Below, one piece after another: positions 45,201-52,496 of a stretch of DNA of 64,000 nt. Made by a program: the position numbers and the translations under genes. Below the pieces are notes generated by a model, which was not told where the DNA came from, did no database searches, and saw nothing but the letters and a program-made list of their open reading frames with translations. The stretch's first letter is position 1, and every line of letters starts with the position of its first letter. Origin of the DNA: Sandaracinaceae bacterium (lineage in GTDB: Bacteria; Myxococcota_A; Polyangia; Polyangiales; Sandaracinaceae); NCBI GenBank assembly GCA_040218145.1, contig JAVJQK010000070.1, positions 186,001 to 250,000 on the forward strand, written 5' to 3'.

Positions 45201-45458
45201 CGGGCCGAGCCGCAGCTCGAGCGCGCGATCGCTGCCGTCGCCGAGCGCCTCGAGCGCGTGCCCGGCCGCCGCCGCCGCGCGCAGCAGGGCCGCGACCGGC
45301 AGCCCCTCGCCGCTCTCGTCGATGACGCGGAGCCGCGCCGGGTGCGCGATGTCTCGACGGCGAAGGGCCGGCTCCCCGGCCGCCGCCCCCTCGGGGGCCT
45401 CGAGCCAGAACCAATGAGGCGAAGCGCCGCTCCGCAGGATCTCCAGGCGCTTCGCCAT
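42222..45458 (-). CDS. Tandem radical SAM protein: B12-binding-like rSAM fused to a second rSAM domain
   Basis: 1078 residues from ATG 45458, preceded by AAGGAGAG. Residues about 180-300 look like a cobalamin-binding Rossmann domain (VHLIGITLLEGYFEGVVSLI, HIAVGGVMPS) without a clear DxHxxG. The first rSAM cluster is C362-x3-C366-x2-C369 (SRGCLHHCSFC), followed by a HemN-like barrel (SSYLQIGVETFSDRELLRLA). A linker (about 640-740) leads to a second, separate rSAM cluster C753-x3-C757-x2-C760 (TWQCELRCRYCYIPKQ) with FFGGEPLMERELI. No C-terminal Cys cluster is seen. B12-rSAM enzymes commonly methylate unreactive carbons; the second module is of the peptide-modifying kind. Divergent from 45621, separated by inverted-repeat element 1. 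Confidence 0.88.
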   Translation of the reverse strand: MAKRLEILRSGASPHWFWLEAPEGAAAGEPALRRRDIAHPARLRVIDESGEGLPVAALLRAAAAAGHALEALGDGSDRALELRLGPAGTVPRMDVAGEAAREVVHLDGVALHEEPSPYPAEALLRDLLSPGRGRRAAVTAPAIEAVPNAALFFESLMNSDMPHNDREISGGVLHMLSPLAGSPTEVVLANVKMSITGRERPILGMDALREVLASREVHLIGITLLEGYFEGVVSLIETLRELGSRAHIAVGGVMPSRTPEHVAAHLPGVSFVCRGAGEYFVPALARIVGTSDVDVPFTEAQVEALMSLDGILAIDRAGAQLVSGNPAKVVEVEDLDGVELDLSHLEPRHIEGGIEISTSRGCLHHCSFCTIIGRHRYQARSAEGIFALLGRYEARFAELFGDDVPDNAYRVHISDDDFVCDKQRAIDFFRALPESRFRLSSVQASVADLCRRDGRALLPELDPELSEVLTPSLFADHGRPIPLRDFVADHRSRGWSSYLQIGVETFSDRELLRLAKGYRVSHIRAIVGALSQRRIHMDAYFIVSNAETTAEDLIDSVEELCRLKLRHPKYFHLRFPVVPHLVSYFPSASHKNKVRKGQQDTMRLRDHRSVPGYPELDYPFVEHDIPSDPWVARAVDEEFLTDARLYTESLVRLRALYGERLALLPPGEERRQGERLLRRLDDAPRQLAFEMLRELREQQARRSADGAKAGAGDATALAAATAVLGDRREWLPTFRRYEHSEVPRLVVIPTWQCELRCRYCYIPKQDGRVMDLRTLERSIDLLLSSRRERLMLQFFGGEPLMERELIRHGMDYGVEQARRLGKDLRFVLSSNGWSLDEETLGWLSGYPVKLELSLDGDPATQRRFRPSLIKGRDSYAEGIATRRQAILASGLPYDVIMVVHPAGVEQMPENFFHIASLGFERVQINFALGVLWDEEKKRAFARGLHEIGQRLRQRWAEGEALSMINLESAPMPVRLNGEVTVDFDGTLYGGNGFLHETEHKSKFVIGDLDEHGSFDRYWMDAPSNDFLLAWSYPEDITANNLEVGRIMTSFAKWMRSEGIGPASGAPSSKRAEARHDQA

Positions 45459-45480
45459 TCTCTCCTTCAACGACTGATAG

Positions 45481-45632
45481 GCTAGAGCACATCTCAAAAC
45501 CACGGACCGAGCGTGGCCGAGCCGTGGCTGGGCGCGACGAGGAAATGCGGGGTATTTTCGAGGAGCGAACGGCCGCGGATGGGGCCCGTCCCGCCGGACA
45601 GGGGACGGGAGGGTTTTGAGATGTGCTCTAGC
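45481..45632. repeat. Inverted-repeat element 1 (21-bp perfect arms, related core)
   Basis: Left arm 45481-45501 and right arm 45612-45632 are perfect 21-bp reverse complements beginning GCTAG and ending CTAGC, enclosing 110 bp. The interior has a core near 45535-45571 (CGACGAGGAAATGC...GTATTTTCGAGGAG) that closely resembles the core of element 2 (52330-52496). It also has a nested stem CCCGTCCC / GGGACGGG (45585-45592, 45602-45609). It lies between divergent rSAM and plus-strand genes; the right arm contains the ATG at 45621. Confidence 0.8.
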
Positions 45633-46295
45633 GTAGTGGCAGCGACAGACGCGCTCCAGGGTCAAATGCAGCGGCTGCTGCTCGAGGCCGCGTTCCCCGG
45701 AGGCGTGCCCGCGCTGATCACCGACCTGCTGCCGCCCGACTGGGACCCCGCCGCGTTCGGCGCCGGGCCCATCTTCTCGAGCGACGGCGCGGCTCGCTTC
45801 TACGTGGCCGACGCGGAGGATCGCGAGGCGTGGACGGAGGCGGTCCTGCGCGCCGCGCCCGATGCCCGCGAGCTGCTGGAGGCGGCCCGCCCGGGGACGC
45901 GGCGCATGGTCGACACCGACGGCGACCGCGTGGACGTGTACCTCGATGATCTGCACCTGCGCGGCCACGGCGCGGTCATGTGCGAGGTGCACCATCATCC
46001 GTCGGGCGCGCGCAGTCGCCTCGTGCTGGTCGACTCGCCCGTCGACCTCGGCGTGCTGAGCCCGGCCTGGGGCGTGGGGCGCTTCGCGCGGCGCGTCGGC
46101 GACCGCGAGAGCCTGCTGTGGATCAGCGAGGCCAAGCACACCGGCCGGGCCGCGGAGGTCGAGGCGCTGGCCGCGTCGATGCTCACGCTGCCGCCGGCCT
46201 ATCGAGCGCTGAAGGCGCGCCTGCCCGAGCTCTACGTCGAGGGGGTCGAGCTGCACCCGGACGGACGCGTGGACCTGACCCCGGGGGTCCTTTGA
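45621..46295 (+). CDS. Hypothetical protein of the modification locus
   Basis: 224 residues from ATG 45621, which has GGGAGGG (45607-45613) 7 nt upstream; ATG 45666 is the next possible start. Soluble, no signal peptide. N-terminal hydrophobic helices (LLLEAAFPGGVPALITDLL) are followed by an alpha/beta region with a His cluster (MCEVHHHPSG) and a basic/aromatic segment (WISEAKHTGRAAEVEALAAS). I do not recognise the family. The stop overlaps the TTG start of the halogenase-like gene, so the two are translationally coupled and probably work together. The start codon lies in the right arm of inverted-repeat element 1. Confidence 0.7.
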   Translation: MCSSVVAATDALQGQMQRLLLEAAFPGGVPALITDLLPPDWDPAAFGAGPIFSSDGAARFYVADAEDREAWTEAVLRAAPDARELLEAARPGTRRMVDTDGDRVDVYLDDLHLRGHGAVMCEVHHHPSGARSRLVLVDSPVDLGVLSPAWGVGRFARRVGDRESLLWISEAKHTGRAAEVEALAASMLTLPPAYRALKARLPELYVEGVELHPDGRVDLTPGVL

Positions 46296-48523
46296 GCGCG
46301 CCCGGCGAGTGCGACGTCGCCATCATCGGCGGAGGCCCCGCGGGGAGCCTCTGCGCCAGCCTGCTGCGCCGGCAGTGCCCAGCGCTGCGTGTGGTCGTCA
46401 TCGAGAAGGAGGCCTTCCCGCGACACCACGTGGGCGAGGCCTGCCTGCCGGGCTGGGGCACCATCCTGGAGCGCGCCGGCGTGCTCGAGGCGGCCCACCG
46501 CGCGGTCCGCGTCGACAAGCTGGGGTTCATCTTCAACTGGGGCCCGCCCGAGTCGCGTCACTACTGGACGGCCGACTTCCGCGACGAGCACGGCGTGATC
46601 CCCATGGGCTCCTGGCACGCAGATCGGGCCGAGCTGGACCGGGTGCTGCTCGCGCACGCCGCGTCGTCGGGCGCGGAGGTGCTGCAGCCCGCCAAGGTCG
46701 TGCGGGTGACGCCGCTCAGCGGGCCGACGCCGCCCCCGATGTCGGGCGACTCCCCCGGCTTCGAGCTGCGCCTGGAGCAGGACGGCGAGACGCGGACGCT
46801 CCGGGCCGCGCGCGTCATCGACGCCTCGGGGCAGGCCCGGCTGCTGGCGCACCAGTGGTCGCTGCCCACGCGGCGCTACGACGACATGAACAACTTCGCG
46901 GTCTACGGCTACTGGCGCGGCGGCGGCGTGGAGGAGGGGGGCGCGCCGCTCCGTGGGCGGGAGCGCTGGGCGGTGGTCTCGAGCACGGAGCTCGGCTGGG
47001 TCTGGCACATCCCGATCGGCGAGACCCTCTCCAGCGTCGGCCTGGTCACCACCAAGGAGACCCTGCAGGAGATCGGCGGCGAGCGTCTGCGCGAGACCTA
47101 CCTCGCGGCCGTGCGCGGCACCGACCGGGTGGGCGAGCTGCTCGAGCGCGCGGAGTACGTCGGCGCCCGCCCCGATGGCGAGCCCGAGCGGGTGAGCGCG
47201 GCGCAGGACTGGTCGTACCGGACCGAGCAGCTCTGCGGCGCCGGCTGGTACACCATCGGAGACGGCGCGGTCTTCGTCGACCCCGTGCTCGCGAGCGGGC
47301 TGACCCTCGCGTCGAACGGGGCCTCGATGGTCGCCAACGCGATCACCACGCTCGAGCGCGACGCCAGCGTCGATCCCGAGAAGCTCCGCGCGAGCGTGGC
47401 CGCCACCTACGCGGACCTGTCCTCCGCGTATCACCGCATGGCGCGGGTCTGGTACCGGCGGAACACGCGCGCCGAGGGGCTGCACTGGCAGGCCAGGCAG
47501 GAGCGGCTGCGCGTGCTGGGCGCCGGCGCGCTCTTCGAGGACGACGCCGACGCGTTCACCGCCGCGTGCCTCGGAGCGATCAACAGCCCTCTCGACGCCG
47601 CGCTGAGCGAGCGGTCCCGGAACATCTGGGGCACCGAGTACTTCAGCTGGATCAGCGCCGACCGCCTGTTCGGCCGCGCGGGCGAAGACGACGGGCGCCG
47701 CTCCGACGCCGAGGGCGTGCACGGGGCGCGGGCCCTGGCGCGGCGCGCGCTGCTCACTCGCTGGCGGCGCCTGATCGACGGCCGCGTGCGCCTGCGGACG
47801 CGCTGGTCGCTCGCCGACGGCTATCACACCAACCGCTTCGTCGACTCCTGGCAGCCGATTCGCTACGTGGAGATCCCCCTCGACGATCCGCTCGACCCGC
47901 ACCTGCGCGTGACCTGCGCCGCGTTCGAGGACTGCCCCGAGGGCGTCTTCCCGGCGCTGGACGGCGAGCAATGTGTGCGCCCCGCGCTCGAGGCGCTGCT
48001 CCGTCCCCACGCGATCGGGAGCCGCGAGCGCGACGCTCGCCTGCAGGCGTTCTCCGAGACGCTCCTGCAGCTGGACATGCTCGGGCTCCTCGAGATCGAG
48101 CCGAGCCCGCCGCCGCCGAGCCTCGAGGACCACCCGCTTCTCCGGGTCGTGGCCGACATCGCGCTGCGCGCGCTCGATCGTCCCGCGCGCCTCCTGCTCG
48201 AGGTGGACTGGCTGGGCGAGGGGGTGTGGATGCGTGTGCTCACCGACGACGGCGCGCACTGGGCGCGCCTGTTCGACGCCCGCGGGGCGAGCCGCGAGGG
48301 CGGCGCCCGGAGCACCGCGACCACGCACATCCGGTGGCCGCGAGAGGTCAGCCCCTGGCTCGATGGCGTGGTGGCCGCGATGCTGCGGCGGCTGGGCAAG
48401 CTGGAGCGAGGCCGTCGCGCGGAGGAGCTCCGGGCCTGCTGGGACGTCATGCGCACCGCTCCCGGTGTGGGCATCGCCTTCGACCACACGCCGGGGCAGA
48501 GGCCGGTGGCGCAACCTCTCTGA
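46292..48523 (+). CDS. Flavin-dependent halogenase-like monooxygenase with extra C-terminal domain
   Basis: 743 residues from TTG 46292, overlapping the upstream stop. The N-terminal FAD site IIGGGPAGSLCASLL (11-25) is followed by EKEAFPRHHVGEACLPG. The halogenase signature W236-x-W238-x-I240-P241 (GWVWHIP) is intact, and K76 in VDKLGFIFNWG matches the position of the catalytic Lys of phenol/pyrrole halogenases (K..G..F.WG). GDGAVFVDPVLASGLTLA is the usual flavin loop. Residues beyond about 500 form an additional helical/beta domain not typical of free-standing halogenases; it might bind a carrier or peptide. Halogenation of a peptide or tethered substrate is inference from the rSAM/peptide neighbourhood. 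Confidence 0.82.
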   Translation: MSAPGECDVAIIGGGPAGSLCASLLRRQCPALRVVVIEKEAFPRHHVGEACLPGWGTILERAGVLEAAHRAVRVDKLGFIFNWGPPESRHYWTADFRDEHGVIPMGSWHADRAELDRVLLAHAASSGAEVLQPAKVVRVTPLSGPTPPPMSGDSPGFELRLEQDGETRTLRAARVIDASGQARLLAHQWSLPTRRYDDMNNFAVYGYWRGGGVEEGGAPLRGRERWAVVSSTELGWVWHIPIGETLSSVGLVTTKETLQEIGGERLRETYLAAVRGTDRVGELLERAEYVGARPDGEPERVSAAQDWSYRTEQLCGAGWYTIGDGAVFVDPVLASGLTLASNGASMVANAITTLERDASVDPEKLRASVAATYADLSSAYHRMARVWYRRNTRAEGLHWQARQERLRVLGAGALFEDDADAFTAACLGAINSPLDAALSERSRNIWGTEYFSWISADRLFGRAGEDDGRRSDAEGVHGARALARRALLTRWRRLIDGRVRLRTRWSLADGYHTNRFVDSWQPIRYVEIPLDDPLDPHLRVTCAAFEDCPEGVFPALDGEQCVRPALEALLRPHAIGSRERDARLQAFSETLLQLDMLGLLEIEPSPPPPSLEDHPLLRVVADIALRALDRPARLLLEVDWLGEGVWMRVLTDDGAHWARLFDARGASREGGARSTATTHIRWPREVSPWLDGVVAAMLRRLGKLERGRRAEELRACWDVMRTAPGVGIAFDHTPGQRPVAQPL

Positions 48524-48640
48524 GCGCGGCTCCGCCACCAGTCCGTTAAAGAACCTCGCTCCTCGTCTCACGTCGCCCCGAACCGAGAACCGGGCCGTCG
48601 CGCTCCGAGATCCTTCGGGCTCGGTACTTCAACGGCCTGC

Positions 48641-48646
48641 TATCCT
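48641..48646 (+). promoter_or_regulatory. -10-like hexamer before the hydroxylase gene
   Basis: TATCCT ends 8 nt before ATG 48655 and there is no SD, again suggesting a leaderless message. No convincing -35 is seen 17 bp upstream. Confidence 0.35.
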
Positions 48647-48654
48647 GCCGCGCG

Positions 48655-49197
48655 ATGCACGACGAAGCGACGCGGCGCGCCTACCCGTTCCTGGACCAGC
48701 TCGAGGCCCACGCGGGCGAGATCCGCGAGGAGGCGCTCGGGCTCGACCCCGCGCTCTGGGTGGACATGCCCGAGTATCCCAACCTGACGCTCTTCGTCTT
48801 GAACACGGGCATCTGGGGAGACGGCTACCCCGGCCTCGACGTCGCGGCGAACCGGGCGCGCTGCCCGCGGACCGCGGCGGTGCTCGACGCCATCGGCGGC
48901 GTGGAGATGGTGGGCTTCATGTGCATGCCTCCGGGCGTGACGATGAGGCGGCACACCGACCCGAGGGACGACGACCTGGTGCGCTGTCACCTGGGCCTGG
49001 TGCTGCCGCCGAACGAGCAGGCCTGGTGGCCGGAGGGCAAGGCGCGCCTGATGGACCCGCGCCAGCCCCACTGGGGGCGCAACGAGTCCGAGCGTCGGCG
49101 CCTGACGCTGCAACTCGACGTGCGGATGCCCTTCGTGGTGCCGGAGAACGCGTGGGGACCCTGGCGCCCCGACGAGCCTCCGTCGTCGAGCGTGTGA
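48655..49197 (+). CDS. Aspartyl/asparaginyl beta-hydroxylase-like 2-oxoglutarate dioxygenase
   Basis: 180 residues. The Asp/Asn hydroxylase family pattern is visible: MPPGVTMRRHTDP (iron ligand H100), then LVRCHLGLVLPPNEQ (2-oxoglutarate-side R110/H112), then RQPHWGRNESERRRLTLQLD with the second iron ligand H139 and R149, and MPFVVPENAWGPW at the end. In the family, such Fe(II)/2-oxoglutarate enzymes hydroxylate Asp/Asn side chains or related peptide residues. No signal peptide, cytoplasmic. It stands 131 bp after the halogenase-like gene and converges on the rSAM-TPR gene, making it a plausible additional tailoring enzyme of the locus. Confidence 0.82.
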   Translation: MHDEATRRAYPFLDQLEAHAGEIREEALGLDPALWVDMPEYPNLTLFVLNTGIWGDGYPGLDVAANRARCPRTAAVLDAIGGVEMVGFMCMPPGVTMRRHTDPRDDDLVRCHLGLVLPPNEQAWWPEGKARLMDPRQPHWGRNESERRRLTLQLDVRMPFVVPENAWGPWRPDEPPSSSV

Positions 49198-49213
49198 TCC
49201 ACGCTCTGGCCGC

Positions 49214-52200
49214 TCAGGTGTCGAGCACGTGCGGGACTCCGTCCGCCGTGTAGTACGTCACCATGCGGCTGGAGCGGTTGCCGCGCATCATCCGGAGCGA
49301 GTGCTCGAGGTCCTCGACCAGGGCGTCGGCGTCCGAGAGCGAGAGGCCGCGGCCTCGGTCGTGAGCGAGGTCGCGCAGGAGCGAGGGGGCGCGCTCGGCG
49401 ATGGCCCGGAGGCAGCGGCGGAGCTCACCTCGCTGGCCAGCGCGCGCGGCGACGAGCGCCAGGTTGACCCACGCGCTGATCCGCCCGGGTGAGTCCTCCA
49501 CCGCGCGCACGAGATCGGCGCGCGCCTCGTCGTCCCGGCCCAGGAGCCGCAGCGCCTCGCCGCGCACGACGGGGGTCGTCGGGCCGACGAAGGTGTTCCG
49601 GGCCGCGCGGTCCAGCACCTCGAGCGCCGCCTCGGGGTCGCCGGTGACCGAGCGCGCGAGCGCGAGGCCGATGTAGGCCCAGACGGTGCGCGCCGAGCCC
49701 TCGAGGGCGGCCTCGAAGTCGGCGATGGCCTCCTCGTAGCGGCCGGTCCACATGTACAGCTCGCCGCGGTGCGTGTGGACGAGCGGGTGGTGCGCGTACG
49801 TCTCGAGCAGCTCCCCGTAGAGCTCGAGGATCGACTCGAAGCCCACGACCCGCAGCGCGCGGCGCGCGTCCATCGCGGCCGAGCGCGGATCGGGCAGCGG
49901 CGAGAGGCGGCGCGTCCGGCCGGGCTCGATCACCGCGGTGGGGTGGATCGAGAAGTTGCCGGAGAGGGCGTCGAACGCGCGCTCGCAGTCGACGCCGCCC
50001 TCGCACAGCGCCGGGGCGCGGCGAGCCAGATCCGCCACCGCCTCCTCGTCCTCGCGCCAGCCGCGCGCGCTCGCCGCCACGCACGCGAGCTCCGTCAGAT
50101 CGAGGGCGAGCAGGTACTCGCGAGCGCCTTGCCGCGCGGCGTGCAGATGCTGGAAGGCCGCCCGCAGGTCTCCGCGTCGGCGCGCGACGGTCGCGCGCAC
50201 GAGGTGCGGCGAGGACGCCTCCGCGTCGATCTCGATGGCGGCGACGGCGCTCCGGTCGGCCTCCTCGAGGGCGCCCTCACAGAGGTGCGCGGACGCGAGG
50301 ACGGCGTGCGCACGGGCCAGCTTGTCTGCCGACGACGCTCCGCCCGGCTCGAGCAGCTCCGCGGCGAGGGCCCGGGCTCGCTCGGTGTGCCCGGAGCGGA
50401 GCGCCGCCTCGGCCCGGACCACGGCCATGGCGGGCTCCGCGCTGTCCTCGCGCTCGAGCGCCTCGAAGCTCCCGCACGCGAGCAGGGCCTCGGCGCGCCG
50501 CTCGGCTGGACCGGCCACGTGGTCGAGCGCCTCCAGCGCGGAGTCGTAGTTGCGCAGCGCGATCAGCGCCTCGATCTCGATCCAGGCGAGCTCCCCCATC
50601 TCCTCGCCCGCGCGGCGCGCGTCCGAGGTCAGGCGGAGCGCGCGGTCGGGCGCGCCGAGCTCGAGGTATTGCCGAGCCAGCGCCACCCGCCGCCCCCGCT
50701 CCTCGTGCAGCTCCAGCGCGCGTTCGAAGGCCTCGAGCGAGCCGTGCAGCCAGTCGAGGCGGTGGCGGACTTCGGCGAGCAGGAGCCACGCCACCGCCGA
50801 CCCGGGCTCGAGCTCGATCGCGCGATCGAGGAGACGCAAGGCGTCGTGCGGCCTCTCGCGACCGAGGAGCAGGCGCGCGGCCCCGAGCAGCTTGCGGAGC
50901 CGCTCGGCGACCTCGGGGGCCAGCGCGGTCGGCTTGCCACGCTGCCGTCGCGCGCGCTCCGCGATCGCGGCCGCCTCCTTGCGACGACCGGGCGGGAGGA
51001 AGAAGAGCAGGTCACGGAGGCGCTCCCGCCGCCGCTGATGAACCAGCGTCACGCCGACCTCGTCCACGGTGGCCACGCCGAGCTCCACGAGCTTGGCGAC
51101 CGCCTCCCCGCAGCGCTCCTCGATGTCGACGCCGAAGGTGCGGCGAAAGCGCGCGCGGTCGAGCACGTCCCCGTCGCGCAGGACGTAGGAGACATAGGAG
51201 AAGACCTCGTCCTCCTCGCTCATGCGGATGCCGACGTACCGGCGCGAGTCCGGCGCCCTGTCGTCGGTGTCGTGCTCGGCCCGGTACTGGAGGCGGCCGA
51301 AGATCCGCGAGCGCGCCGAGTCGCCGAGGCCGAAGACGTAGAGCGGGCGGTGCGCCTGCGAGGGGACGTCGCAGTAGTAGCCGGTGAACGAGGGCCCCGC
51401 GCGGTGCGTGGTGCGCTGCATGCGGATGAGGTGTTTGCCCCCGCCCGGCACCGCGTAGCCGACCCGCGCCGCGACCTCGCGCAGCGCCTGTGGCACGTGG
51501 CTCTCGAAGCCGGCCAGGAAGCGCTCGTAGCGGGCGAAGTCACCGCCGAAGTGCGCCCCGACGTAGGCCGGCGTCGGCGAGATGAAGTAGATGCTCACCT
51601 CGTCCGGCTGGTGGTCTCGGAGGACCTGCTCGATCTCCGCGACCATGCCCTCGGGCGTCGTGCCGTCGAGCCCCATGAGGAAGTCCACGTTGACGCGGCT
51701 CGGCCCGACGCCCTCGAGCAGCTCGAACTGGCGCGCGATGTGGCGCGCCCCCTGTCGGCCGCGGTTGTGCAGCTCGTTGACGCCGACGTCGGTGGACTGG
51801 ATGCCGAAGGAGAAGCGGTTGAAGCCGAACTCGGCCAGCACCTCCATGCGGTTCGGCGTCATGACCATCGGGTCGTACTCGAAGTTCTTCTGCGCGCCGG
51901 GGGCGAAGCGGAAGGTGTCGTGCAGCGTGGTGAACAGGCGGGTGAGCTGCTCGGCGGAGAGCACCGACGGGGTCCCGCCGCCCACGTAGACGGAGCCGAA
52001 CTCCACCCCCTCGAGGGCGGGCGCGAAGAGCTGCGCCTCGCTCGCGATGAACGAGACGTAGTCGTCGAGCGAGCGCTGGCTCGAGACCCGCAGGCGCGTG
52101 TAGTTGCAGAAGCTGCAGATCGACTTGCAATACGGCACATGCAGGTAGAGGTTCCAGGCCGCCTCGGGCGCGCGCGCGTCGGCCCACACCTCGGCGAGCT

Positions 52201-52327
52201 GCCGCGGGCTCAGCCGCTCACGGCGCGCGCCCCCGTAGTCGTGCACGAAGAGAGACGGGTCGGGGAAGGACAGCGCCTCGGCCATCCGGGCGTTGTCCTC
52301 GCGCTCGCGCTGTGCCGCGGTGGTCAC
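49214..52327 (-). CDS. HemW/HemN-like radical SAM fused to TPR repeats
   Basis: 1037 residues from GTG 52327. Residues about 55-420 are a HemN/HemW-type rSAM module. The CxxxCxxC cluster is C67-x3-C71-x2-C74 in LHVPYCKSICSFCNY, with VGGGTPSVLSAEQL, FSFGIQSTD and VNVDFLMGLDG. A winged-helix-like segment follows (RFRRTFGVDIEERCGEAVAK). From about 480 to 1000 there are 10 or more TPR-like helix pairs (LGRERPHDALRLLDRAIELE, WTGRYEEAIADFEAALEG). HemW is a heme chaperone and HemN a porphyrinogen oxidase; other members methylate or rearrange peptides. The TPR superhelix suggests binding of a protein or peptide. It follows the rSAM gene at 52492 across inverted-repeat element 2. Confidence 0.88.
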   Translation of the reverse strand: MTTAAQREREDNARMAEALSFPDPSLFVHDYGGARRERLSPRQLAEVWADARAPEAAWNLYLHVPYCKSICSFCNYTRLRVSSQRSLDDYVSFIASEAQLFAPALEGVEFGSVYVGGGTPSVLSAEQLTRLFTTLHDTFRFAPGAQKNFEYDPMVMTPNRMEVLAEFGFNRFSFGIQSTDVGVNELHNRGRQGARHIARQFELLEGVGPSRVNVDFLMGLDGTTPEGMVAEIEQVLRDHQPDEVSIYFISPTPAYVGAHFGGDFARYERFLAGFESHVPQALREVAARVGYAVPGGGKHLIRMQRTTHRAGPSFTGYYCDVPSQAHRPLYVFGLGDSARSRIFGRLQYRAEHDTDDRAPDSRRYVGIRMSEEDEVFSYVSYVLRDGDVLDRARFRRTFGVDIEERCGEAVAKLVELGVATVDEVGVTLVHQRRRERLRDLLFFLPPGRRKEAAAIAERARRQRGKPTALAPEVAERLRKLLGAARLLLGRERPHDALRLLDRAIELEPGSAVAWLLLAEVRHRLDWLHGSLEAFERALELHEERGRRVALARQYLELGAPDRALRLTSDARRAGEEMGELAWIEIEALIALRNYDSALEALDHVAGPAERRAEALLACGSFEALEREDSAEPAMAVVRAEAALRSGHTERARALAAELLEPGGASSADKLARAHAVLASAHLCEGALEEADRSAVAAIEIDAEASSPHLVRATVARRRGDLRAAFQHLHAARQGAREYLLALDLTELACVAASARGWREDEEAVADLARRAPALCEGGVDCERAFDALSGNFSIHPTAVIEPGRTRRLSPLPDPRSAAMDARRALRVVGFESILELYGELLETYAHHPLVHTHRGELYMWTGRYEEAIADFEAALEGSARTVWAYIGLALARSVTGDPEAALEVLDRAARNTFVGPTTPVVRGEALRLLGRDDEARADLVRAVEDSPGRISAWVNLALVAARAGQRGELRRCLRAIAERAPSLLRDLAHDRGRGLSLSDADALVEDLEHSLRMMRGNRSSRMVTYYTADGVPHVLDT

Positions 52328-52329
52328 GG

Positions 52330-52496
52330 GCTAGTCACCCGGAACAGCAGTGAGTGGTAGAATTCCGCGAGCCATCGGCGCGCGAATCAAGGAACGACGA
52401 CGAGGAATACCCCGAGTATTTCGAGGAGGAGTGACGCCGAGTCGCGCGTCGAGGGCCGAGGGGTTCTGCCATGAATCGGTGTTCCGGGTGACTAGC
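52330..52496. repeat. Inverted-repeat element 2 (17-bp perfect arms, related core)
   Basis: Left arm 52330-52346 and right arm 52480-52496 are perfect 17-bp reverse complements, again GCTAG...CTAGC at the tips, but the arm sequence otherwise differs from element 1. The core near 52398-52436 (CGACGAGGAATACC...GTATTTCGAGGAG) matches element 1 in sequence, orientation and distance to the right tip (about 60 bp in both). The right arm contains the stop codon of the rSAM gene; the left arm ends 3 bp upstream of the GTG at 52327. Confidence 0.8.

Noticed and set aside
42526-45492. Alternative minus frame beginning MCSS in the left arm of inverted-repeat element 1
   Set aside because: It overlaps the double-rSAM gene in another frame and shows shadow composition. 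The start resembles that of the plus gene only because the arm is an inverted copy of it.
45666-46295. ATG 45666 as start of the hypothetical protein gene
   Set aside because: ATG 45621 has a much better SD (GGGAGGG at 7 nt), although the inverted-repeat arm at this site leaves some doubt.
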